Source of the DNA: Clostridia bacterium
Lineage (GTDB): Bacteria > Bacillota_A > Clostridia > Oscillospirales > Acutalibacteraceae
Assembly (NCBI GenBank): GCA_024699005.1
Contig: JAILQN010000086.1
Location: 1-7,056, forward strand
Length of the DNA: 7,056 nt
Reading direction: 5' to 3'
Shown here: positions 1 to 5,133 of the stretch, one piece after another
Position numbering within the stretch: the first letter of the stretch is position 1
Layout of the letters: each line of letters begins with the position of its first letter
Position numbers and translations under genes: made by a program
Notes under the pieces: generated by a model
The model's input: only the letters and a program-made list of their open reading frames with translations
Told to the model about the DNA's origin: nothing
Database searches by the model: none

Positions 1-7
1 CAAACTT

Positions 8-88
8 AACTTCACTTTTCACCCTGCGGTGAAAAACTTCACTGTGAGCTTGTGAACAACTTCACTTTTTCACAGAAAAAACTTCACT
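8..88. repeat. Array of 'aacttcact' units separated by short hairpins
   Basis: The nonamer aacttcact occurs four times, at 8-16, 35-43, 58-66 and 80-88, with start-to-start distances of 27, 23 and 22 bases. Each spacer can fold. Bases 18-33 form a perfect 6-bp stem (ttcacc/ggtgaa) with a 4-base loop. ttcac at 38-42 pairs with gtgaa at 52-56. ttttt at 66-70 pairs with aaaaa at 76-80. So the fixed parts are the nonamers, while the hairpins differ in sequence but keep their fold. This pattern of constant linker and variable palindrome resembles intergenic repeat arrays I recall from Oscillospiraceae-type genomes. The array may continue left of the window. It is not a CRISPR: the spacers are palindromic and far too short. 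Confidence 0.7.
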
Positions 89-93
89 GAAAC

Positions 94-253
94 CGCCCCT
101 TGATTGACAACCCGTTGTATACGGTGAGTTTTTTTACAGCCCTCATAAATATCCGGGTCCCCGGGTGAAACGGCAGGGGACGCACACGTTCATGCCGGTT
201 TCTTTGTGTGCATCCTGTTAAACCGGAATTTGTCCCTCGCAACACGAAAAGTG
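94..253. other. Non-coding, palindrome-rich intergenic tract
   Basis: No credible gene is seen here. The tract holds several inverted repeats: gtcccc 157-162 with ggggac 176-181, gcacac 182-187 with gtgtgc 206-211, ccggttt 195-201 with aaaccgg 220-226, and aacac 241-245 with gtgtt 251-255. The last overlaps the stop codon of the SGNH hydrolase gene. None is followed on the minus strand by a convincing T-run, so I could not identify a terminator for that gene. The tract also holds the left copy of the 14-base inverted repeat (129-142). Confidence 0.5.
129..142 (-). repeat. Left copy of 14-base inverted repeat (transposon-end-like)
   Basis: Read on the minus strand this is gggctgtaaaaaaa. It matches the plus-strand sequence at 1169-1182 in all 14 bases, so the two copies form a perfect inverted repeat flanking the SGNH hydrolase gene. 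The GGGCTGT start followed by an A-run is reminiscent of insertion sequence ends. If that is right, this copy would close an element lying to its left. No transposase is visible. Confidence 0.45.
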
Positions 254-1054
254 TTATTCTGCAGACAAGATGGCAAGGAGCTGTTTTTCCAGTTCGGGTC
301 CCCACCAGTCTCGGTAACCGGCCTTTGTCGGATGAATATCGTCATGCATATACAAAGCTCTCAGGTCGTCCGGGATCTGATTAAACGTTTTATCATTCCA
401 TAAGTCAAGAATTCCGATATCGTATTTCTCTTTGATCTCATACAGCCGTTTCACCATCGCGTCGTAAGCTGCGCTATCGTAATGGGAACCTGTGAAAAAG
501 ACGACAGGACAGTTCCATGTGATTCTTGCATATTTAATGATGTATTCGATTGCACCGGTCACGGTTGCAGTGTCATAATTGCCGGTTGTGCTGATCTCGC
601 CGAGCGGTTTTTCCTTGGATGCATCATTTGTGGAAAGTTGGCAGATAAACAGATCATAGTGTTCGTTTTTATCGAGCTTTTTCAAGCGGCTAACATAAGA
701 AAGCGCACCGGCATCAACCAGCGTGGTCCCGCTGACTGCTTCTTTTGTGAAACTGCAGCCGAAGCGTGCACTGAAGTATTCTGGAATTGAACACTCCTGA
801 GAGGCGTAACCGTAAACAACAGAAGACCCGAGAACACAGATTTGTTTACCTTTAAGAACTGAATCAATCTGTTCGATATTCTTAAAGCTGTATGCCTCTT
901 TGTTGCCTTCGTAGGATGCAGTTATAAGATTCCGTACTGCGTGAAAAGGTCCGTAGCCCATGAATGCGCCCAAGCCAGCCAATGAAATTATGGTCAGGAT
1001 CAGAAACAGACAAAGCAAAACTATAACAACTTGACGTCTTCTTTTTTCCTTCAT
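254..1054 (-). CDS. Membrane-anchored SGNH/GDSL-family hydrolase
   Basis: Predicted esterase or lipase-like hydrolase of the SGNH superfamily, 266 residues, anchored by one N-terminal helix with the catalytic domain outside the membrane. A basic start (MKEKRRR) is followed by a hydrophobic segment at about residues 9-31. Family blocks in order are: VLGSS at 74-78, with Ser78 as the likely nucleophile in place of the GDS motif; a glycine block at 106-111 (Gly109); QLSTND at 139-144, with Asn143 for the oxyanion hole; and DDIHPT at 238-243, giving the Asp238-x-x-His241 pair. All four blocks are present, so it should be active. I chose ATG at 1054 because GAGG sits 8 bases upstream; the frame also reaches a TTG at 1090 that lacks such a site. 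The substrate is unknown; acyl or acetyl esters of the envelope are possible. It appears monocistronic. Confidence 0.85.
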   Translation of the reverse strand: MKEKRRRQVVIVLLCLFLILTIISLAGLGAFMGYGPFHAVRNLITASYEGNKEAYSFKNIEQIDSVLKGKQICVLGSSVVYGYASQECSIPEYFSARFGCSFTKEAVSGTTLVDAGALSYVSRLKKLDKNEHYDLFICQLSTNDASKEKPLGEISTTGNYDTATVTGAIEYIIKYARITWNCPVVFFTGSHYDSAAYDAMVKRLYEIKEKYDIGILDLWNDKTFNQIPDDLRALYMHDDIHPTKAGYRDWWGPELEKQLLAILSAE

Positions 1055-1120
1055 TTTTATGACCTCATTAAATACCGATTTATCGATCAAAACGTTTTCT
1101 GTATTGAAATCACCGGAAGA

Positions 1121-1149
1121 ATAATATCATAATGTGAAGTCGGATTCAA
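1121..1149 (-). promoter_or_regulatory. Sigma-70-type promoter of the SGNH hydrolase gene
   Basis: On the minus strand, TTGAAT (1149-1144) and TATTAT (1126-1121) are separated by exactly 17 bases. Transcription would start near 1114, leaving about 60 bases of leader before the ATG at 1054. This is the best promoter match in the window. Confidence 0.6.
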
Positions 1150-1168
1150 TATAATAAAAGAAATATCG

Positions 1169-1182
1169 GGGCTGTAAAAAAA
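1169..1182 (+). repeat. Right copy of 14-base inverted repeat (transposon-end-like)
   Basis: The sequence gggctgtaaaaaaa is the exact inverse of 129-142. It lies at the left edge of an AT-rich stretch (about 1168-1300) that ends where recognisable lipid kinase coding sequence begins. This fits an insertion or deletion event having removed the 5' part of that gene. A matching end on the right side of the AT-rich stretch was not found. Confidence 0.45.
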
Positions 1183-1189
1183 GTCTCAT

Positions 1190-1277
1190 CATTATTCATC
1201 AGACAGTTATTAAGTCTTCAGTATTCGGTTAGAAAATCCTGTCGTTGTTAATGAATAATGAAAACTTAAGACTGAAG
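1190..1277. repeat. Interleaved inverted repeats in AT-rich intergenic DNA
   Basis: cattattcat at 1190-1199 is the inverse of atgaataatg at 1251-1260, and cttcagt at 1216-1222 is the inverse of actgaag at 1271-1277. The arms alternate (A, B, A', B'), so both stems could form only as a pseudoknot. The DNA is visibly more AT-rich than the coding sequence from about 1300 onward. No gene is seen between 1055 and 1278. Confidence 0.4.
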
Positions 1278-1278
1278 A

Positions 1279-1962
1279 GTGAATAATACAATCAAAACGG
1301 ATTATCGGAGCGCCGCTCAGCTGATATGCAGCGGTCGGACGCACGGTTACGACGTAGGCGCTTTCAACGACCGCTTCTTTACGTATATCGCGTCCTTCGG
1401 CCCAGGCGTTTCGGTTTCCTATTCCACACCGCAGCGGGTAAAAAACGTCCTCGGTTACAGCGCATATATGATCAATGGTTTCGGTTTTCAGATGATCCCC
1501 ACCATGCGGGAACTGAAACCCAAACATATCTGTGTGGAATACGACGGGAGCTTTCTGGAGGACGATTTTTACTTCGGCACGGTCTCGAACGCGCTTTCTG
1601 CGGGCGGAATGTTCTAATTCAACTGTGATGAAGTGAAGTATGACGATGGAAAATTTGAGGTCGTGCTGATCCGGAAAATAAAGACTCCCTTGCAAATCTT
1701 TTCTCTTATGGGCAAAATGCGCCGCCATGAATACGACGGCGGAACGCTTCTTCATTTTCAGGCGTCATGCCTGCATTTCAGATTTGAAAAGCCGGAGATC
1801 TGGACGCTGGACGGAGAGAGCAGCGGCGAGGTGACGGACGTGCAGATCGACGTTAAAAACGAAGCCGTCCGTCTTTTCAGTCCGGACAGCGTTCATTTTT
1901 TCAAACGGGAATTCAACCGTGTTGCGGTTACTCATTTTGGTAATTCCGGTAACGGGGAGTGA
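1279..1962 (+). pseudogene. Truncated and interrupted diacylglycerol/lipid kinase (DagK/YegS type)
   Basis: This is the remnant of a lipid kinase of the DagK/YegS family, which transfers phosphate from ATP to diacylglycerol or a similar lipid. Visible family features are FNDRFFTYIASFG followed by TPQRVKNVLGYSAY, then the FGTVSNALSAGG segment, YDDGKFEVVLIRK (from about 1636) and WTLDGE (1801-1818). Two lesions are seen. First, similarity begins only near 1310, so about the first 95-100 residues, including the nucleotide-binding GGDGT region, are absent and replaced by AT-rich DNA. Second, an in-frame TAA at 1615-1617 falls between GGMF and FNCDEVKYDDG, where relatives usually carry lysine, so AAA to TAA is the simplest explanation. 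The same frame then stays open to TGA at 1960-1962. The GTG at 1279 is only the formal start of the open frame. The 3' end overlaps the convergent radical SAM gene by 35 bases. It should be inactive. Confidence 0.8.
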
Positions 1963-3310
1963 TATGCGTTTGACTTTTCCAAAGGACGTCCGCTTCGGGC
2001 GTCCATTCTTTTGCATAATTTCCGCATTTTTCGCAAAGCTTGTCGACATCCTCTTTTTCAGAGAGGTCCGTGTTTTCAGCATGTGTGCTTTTTATCAGCT
2101 TCCGCAGTATCTCGGGATTTTCCAGCATCGGGCAAGGTCTTAAATGGTTATCATTGAAAGGCTGATTTTGGTAATATGCCATGAATAACGGTGCCTGCAG
2201 TATTTCCAGCAGCGTACTTGTGTGTATGTTCTTATCGGAATAGTGGATAAAAACACAAGGTTCCGCATCACCTACTGCATTGATATGAAAATAATTGCGA
2301 CCGCCCGCGATACACCCGCCGACATATTCGCCGTCATTCTGGAAATCCATCGGAAAGAAAGGAAGATCACATTCGTCGGAACGGATCCAGCGAATCCGTT
2401 CAATCATATACTTTCTTTGTTCGGGCGTAGGGAGAAGTTCCGTATTGGCTTTCGTTCCGATGGGCATGTAATGGAAATAAAACCCGAAACGAGCGCCGCT
2501 TTGAGCCAAAAAGGATAAAAAATCGTCGCTCGTAACGGCTTTTATATTCTGCCTTGTGTAACAAACGGAAACGCCGAACAGGATTCCGTAACTGCGCAGC
2601 AGCGCCATGGCCCGGGTCACAGCGTGAAAATGACCTTTTCCCCGCCGTGCGTCGTTCGTTCCGGGCGTACCTTCAACAGACAGCATAAAAAGAATGTTGC
2701 CTCGCTTTCTGACCTCTTCACAGAAGGTCTCGTCGATCAACGTGGAATTGGTAAACACAGCGAACTGTGCGTCATTGTGCATTTCTGCGAGCCGCAGAAT
2801 ATCGTCTTTTCTCACAAGCGGTTCTCCGCCTGTCAGCAAATAAAGATATACGCCAAGCTTTTTTCCTTGTGAAACTATGCTGTCCATATCGGATAAAGAC
2901 AGATTGTTTCGGTCGCCGTAGGTGCCCGCCCAGCAGCCGTCGCAATGCATATTGCAGGCCGAAGTGGGATCAAAAAGGATCAGCCAAGGAATATTGCACC
3001 GATATTTCTCACGGTTTTTGCGAACTTTCTTTGTTCCCTGAACATATGCGTGATACCCGAAATTCAGGAGCGTTTTTCGCAGAACGAACGGATCCGTTTC
3101 ATCGATCACACTGTTCAGCAACCGTATCCATCTGTTTTGCGGATCGCCGAGTGCCGCTTTTATTGCGTCGAACCGTTCCGGAGGGATGGTTTTGATACTG
3201 AACTTTTGCGTAAAATCAATCAGATCTTCTATCTTTTTTATTCTTTCTTCCTGTTTACACTGGATCAGTTTATCGATTACCGAAGTCAAAAGCTTCTCCG
3301 TGGCTTTCAT
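1928..3310 (-). CDS. Radical SAM/SPASM-domain protein, substrate unknown
   Basis: 460-residue predicted S-adenosylmethionine radical enzyme, presumably cytosolic. Residues 1-105 form a charged, helical N-terminal region. The radical SAM core opens with DPTSACNMHCDGCWA, giving the 4Fe-4S ligands Cys119, Cys123 and Cys126 (CxxxCxxC). The SAM-binding GGEP follows at 161-164. A SPASM-like C-terminal region carries Cys333, Cys352 (AEPC), Cys393 (RPCP) and Cys426-x-x-Cys429, probably ligands of one or two auxiliary clusters. Long stretches such as FFPMDFQNDGEYVGGCIAGG look typical of a widespread Clostridia family whose reaction I cannot name. ATG at 3310 is chosen because GGAGG (3323-3319) lies 8 bases upstream; the same frame stays open to a TTG at 3496. 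The start overlaps the stop of a 43-codon ORF (ATGA), suggesting translational coupling. The 3' end converges on the lipid kinase remnant. Confidence 0.88.
   Translation of the reverse strand: MKATEKLLTSVIDKLIQCKQEERIKKIEDLIDFTQKFSIKTIPPERFDAIKAALGDPQNRWIRLLNSVIDETDPFVLRKTLLNFGYHAYVQGTKKVRKNREKYRCNIPWLILFDPTSACNMHCDGCWAGTYGDRNNLSLSDMDSIVSQGKKLGVYLYLLTGGEPLVRKDDILRLAEMHNDAQFAVFTNSTLIDETFCEEVRKRGNILFMLSVEGTPGTNDARRGKGHFHAVTRAMALLRSYGILFGVSVCYTRQNIKAVTSDDFLSFLAQSGARFGFYFHYMPIGTKANTELLPTPEQRKYMIERIRWIRSDECDLPFFPMDFQNDGEYVGGCIAGGRNYFHINAVGDAEPCVFIHYSDKNIHTSTLLEILQAPLFMAYYQNQPFNDNHLRPCPMLENPEILRKLIKSTHAENTDLSEKEDVDKLCEKCGNYAKEWTPEADVLWKSQTHITPRYRNYQNE
1984..2012 (+). terminator. Possible terminator of the lipid kinase remnant, inside the radical SAM gene
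   Basis: Bases 1984-1992 pair with 1996-2004 in a 9-bp stem (one G-U pair) around a 3-base loop, followed by the T-rich attctttt. It lies 21 bases after the plus-strand kinase stop. On the other strand the same bases encode the conserved WTPEADVLW segment of the radical SAM protein (residues 436-444), so the hairpin may be partly fortuitous. Confidence 0.4.
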
Positions 3311-3438
3311 TTCAAATTCCTCCGTTTTTCTTGGTTTGCTTTCGCCTGACAGAAAAGAAAGCGTGCGATTGACCAGATCGCTTCCGCGTAAAAGTATGCG
3401 TCTGTTATTCTTTCTTCTATAGTGCCGATTAATTTCAT
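3307..3438 (-). CDS. 43-residue small ORF coupled to the radical SAM gene
   Basis: This short ORF begins MKLIGTIEERITDAYF and ends NQEKRRNLK. ATG at 3438 is preceded by AGGAGGG (3453-3447) with 8 bases between, a very strong ribosome binding site. Its TGA overlaps the ATG of the radical SAM gene as ATGA, and the second gene's GGAGG lies inside its last codons (encoding Arg-Arg). The middle (about residues 8-33) should be an aromatic-rich amphipathic helix with one cysteine (Cys31); the last third is basic (AKANQEKRRNLK). I do not recognise a family. It could be a small partner or regulator of the radical SAM protein, a leader peptide ensuring coupling, or, less likely, a modified-peptide precursor. 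Signal-dependent translation is the strongest evidence that it is real. Confidence 0.62.
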   Translation of the reverse strand: MKLIGTIEERITDAYFYAEAIWSIARFLFCQAKANQEKRRNLK

Positions 3439-3484
3439 GGAACGGACCCTCCTGTTTAAAGCGGACAACTGTCTGCATGAAGTC

Positions 3485-3514
3485 AGTATACAGCAACCGG
3501 ATAAATTAAATCGA
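3485..3514 (-). promoter_or_regulatory. Candidate promoter for the small ORF and radical SAM gene
   Basis: On the minus strand TATACT (3490-3485) is a fair -10 box, about 47 bases before the small ORF's ATG. No good -35 box lies at 16-18 bases. That position is instead occupied by one copy of the aatcgaaac repeat (3509-3517), which would fit an activator-dependent promoter. The assignment is tentative. Confidence 0.35.
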
Positions 3515-3539
3515 AACCGAAAATAAACTGAATCGAAAC
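3509..3539. promoter_or_regulatory. Paired aatcgaaac direct repeats in the divergent control region
   Basis: The nonamer aatcgaaac occurs at 3509-3517 and 3531-3539, start to start 22 bases, close to two helical turns. Both copies lie between the minus-strand small ORF/radical SAM unit and the plus-strand membrane protein gene. Spacing on one face of the helix suggests a binding site for a dimeric regulator, but no regulator is known from this window. Confidence 0.4.
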
Positions 3540-3568
3540 TCTCCGGTTCCCGTCAACACCTGAGTTTC

Positions 3569-3596
3569 TTTTCAGTTTACCTTTACGCCGTATTAT
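3569..3596 (+). promoter_or_regulatory. Candidate promoter of the CmpB-like/cdsA operon
   Basis: TTTTCA (3569-3574) and TATTAT (3591-3596) are 16 bases apart, and the ATG at 3624 follows 27 bases later. The -10 box is good and the -35 box weak. Confidence 0.4.
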
Positions 3597-3623
3597 GCAG
3601 GATACAGAAAGGTGTGGTTCGGT

Positions 3624-4271
3624 ATGAAAATAAAGTTCAATTTCAGGCAATACGTCTGGATATTCGTGATCGGTTGTTACGTGGGATATGCGATCGAGAC
3701 GCTTTGGTGCCTGGTCAGGAACGGATATATTGAAAGCCGGAAATCACTCGTGCTGGGGCATCTCAGCGTTGCTTACGGCATGGGGGCGGTGCTGCTGACG
3801 CTGATCCTCGTGCGGTTTCAGCATTCGTCCGCCTGGAAAGTTTTTCTGATCTCCTTCCTGAGCGGAACCGTAACGGAATATATCTGCTCGCTCGGGCAGG
3901 AAATCTGCTTCGGCTCGGTGGCGTGGGATTACAGCGATGTGCCGCTGAACATCAACGGCAGGGTCTGTTTGTTGTATTCCGTCTTCTGGGGCGTGATCGG
4001 TCTCGGTTGGGTCAGACTCATAATGCCGTTATTGGATAAGCTGTTCACGAAGATCCGTATTCCCTTTGAAAGCGCTCTTGTTACGGCTTTCCTAGTTTTC
4101 TTTGTGTTTGACGCGCTTCTCTCCGCCGGAGCCGCCGTGCGAATGAACCAACGAAAAGAAGGTTTACCGCCGTCAAACCGGATCGAGGTCTTTTTGGATA
4201 CACACTTTGACGATGAAACGATGCAAAAAAATCTACGCGAATTCAAAAAGAGTAGACTGAAAAAAGGATGA
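3624..4271 (+). CDS. CmpB-like integral membrane protein (PF06541, 'putative ABC transporter permease')
   Basis: 215-residue multi-pass membrane protein. Hydrophobic segments lie at about residues 10-31, 47-64, 72-90, 114-140 and 148-175, with a charged tail of about 45 residues in the C-terminal part. Family-typical features are Glu25 in the first helix (YAIETLW), a GxxxxxYGxGAVLL region at 45-58, TEY at 84-86, and WDYSD (101-105) followed by NINGRVCLLYSVFWG (109-123). The 'ABC transporter permease' name is inherited from database labels; no ATPase partner is nearby and the function is not established. ATG at 3624 has AAAGGTG about 9 bases upstream; a GTG at 3612 in the same frame overlaps that site and is less likely. 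The stop is 6 bases before cdsA, so the two are almost surely co-transcribed, hinting at a role in envelope lipid metabolism. Confidence 0.75.
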   Translation: MKIKFNFRQYVWIFVIGCYVGYAIETLWCLVRNGYIESRKSLVLGHLSVAYGMGAVLLTLILVRFQHSSAWKVFLISFLSGTVTEYICSLGQEICFGSVAWDYSDVPLNINGRVCLLYSVFWGVIGLGWVRLIMPLLDKLFTKIRIPFESALVTAFLVFFVFDALLSAGAAVRMNQRKEGLPPSNRIEVFLDTHFDDETMQKNLREFKKSRLKKG

Positions 4272-4277
4272 TTCAAA

Positions 4278-5102
4278 ATGAAGAAGAAAAACCATATGCT
4301 GATTAAAGTAGCTGTTGCGTTGGCAGGGATCACATTAACAGTGCTTGTTTTGTTTTTTACGCCGCTGTGGGGAACGGCGATCCTGTTAAGCTTTCTTTCC
4401 GGCATGTGCTGTTTTGAGCTCTGCATTCCTACCGGGGCTATACGGGAAAAGCCTGTCGTATGCGGCGGCGTGATCGTTGCAGTGCTTTTGCCGTGGATCT
4501 GGTATTTCGAGATTCAATCCGTTGTTTTGCCGCTTTGTGCGCTTTTACTGATTACGGGAGTGTTTTTGTATTACGCGGCAAAAAAAGAAAACGATCGGTC
4601 AAAAACGATCGCGTGGCTGTTTTTCTCGGCGATCCTGTTCCCCGCGTTTTTCTCAATGCTGCTTCCGATCCTTGCCTCAGACGGCGGCAAGCGACTCGTT
4701 CTGATCCCCTTTATCGCGGCGTGGAGCACGGATACCGGAGCGCAGTTTGCGGGCAGACTGTTCGGCAAACATAAACTGGCGCCGCAGATCAGCCCGAATA
4801 AAACGGTGGAAGGCTTCTTTGGCGGGCTTTTCGGCGGCGTGCTGGGGATGGCGGTGTATTTGCTTGTGCTCCGTTTTATGCACCGTGAAGCGCCGGTAGT
4901 ATCGCTGCTCGCGTTCGGTCTCGTCAGCGCTCTGTTTGCCACGGTCGGCGATCTGTTCTTTTCCTATATCAAACGGGAACACGAAATCAAGGACTACGGT
5001 GCGCTGATGCCGGAACACGGCGGCGTAATGGACCGTTTTGACAGCGTGGTATTTGTGATCCCTCTGTTGTATACGAATATACGGATATTTCCTATTATGT
5101 AA
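4278..5102 (+). CDS. cdsA: Phosphatidate cytidylyltransferase (CDP-diglyceride synthase)
   Basis: Makes CDP-diacylglycerol from CTP and phosphatidic acid, the branch point for bacterial phospholipids. It is an integral membrane enzyme. The 274 residues are close to the usual family length, with hydrophobic stretches covering most of residues 8-135 and 178-222. Near the C-terminus the family signature runs from Ser229 to Asp255: SYIKREHEIKDYG, then PEHGGVMDRFD, matching the known pattern except for Met244 where Leu, Ile or Phe is usual. Other conserved sites are STDTGA (150-155, Asp152), SPNKTVEG (172-179) and GD at 224-225. The start ATG follows AAGGATG, which is embedded in the last codons of the CmpB-like gene. 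A signature-complete protein like this is expected to be active. Whether it is the only CdsA in the genome cannot be told from here. Confidence 0.92.
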   Translation: MKKKNHMLIKVAVALAGITLTVLVLFFTPLWGTAILLSFLSGMCCFELCIPTGAIREKPVVCGGVIVAVLLPWIWYFEIQSVVLPLCALLLITGVFLYYAAKKENDRSKTIAWLFFSAILFPAFFSMLLPILASDGGKRLVLIPFIAAWSTDTGAQFAGRLFGKHKLAPQISPNKTVEGFFGGLFGGVLGMAVYLLVLRFMHREAPVVSLLAFGLVSALFATVGDLFFSYIKREHEIKDYGALMPEHGGVMDRFDSVVFVIPLLYTNIRIFPIM

Positions 5103-5133
5103 AAAATGCGACCGTCACGCGGCTGTCATTTTT
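5101..5133. terminator. Bidirectional hairpin terminator between convergent genes
   Basis: An A-run with atg (aaaaatg, up to 5108) pairs with cattttt (5127-5133), with an inner ccg/cgg stem around a short loop. T-runs close both sides when read on either strand. It lies exactly between the cdsA stop (5102) and the stop of the DUF2238-like gene (5132), a position where one terminator can serve both. The inner stem has mismatches. Confidence 0.5.

Noticed and set aside
8..88. CRISPR array
   Set aside because: Repeats are only nine bases, and the spacers are 13-18 bases long and mostly palindromic.
1150..1155. TATAAT as a plus-strand promoter for the kinase remnant
   Set aside because: No -35 box is found 16-18 bases upstream. 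It lies in the minus-strand promoter region of the hydrolase gene and far from any intact plus-strand start.
1615..1617. Recoded or read-through TAA in the lipid kinase frame
   Set aside because: The missing catalytic N-terminus already makes the gene non-functional, so a simple nonsense mutation is the better explanation.
1210..1755. 181-residue open frame on the minus strand
   Set aside because: It is antisense to the lipid kinase remnant, whose protein similarity is convincing, and has no ribosome site or recognisable motif.
1915..1929. aaccg/cggtt hairpin as terminator of the radical SAM gene
   Set aside because: The stem is only 5 bp, and no T-run follows on the minus strand.
3311..3496. 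N-terminal extension of the radical SAM protein to a TTG at 3496 (522 residues)
   Set aside because: The ATG at 3310 has a near-ideal ribosome site, while the extension starts at TTG and overlaps the small ORF, its ribosome site and the candidate promoter.
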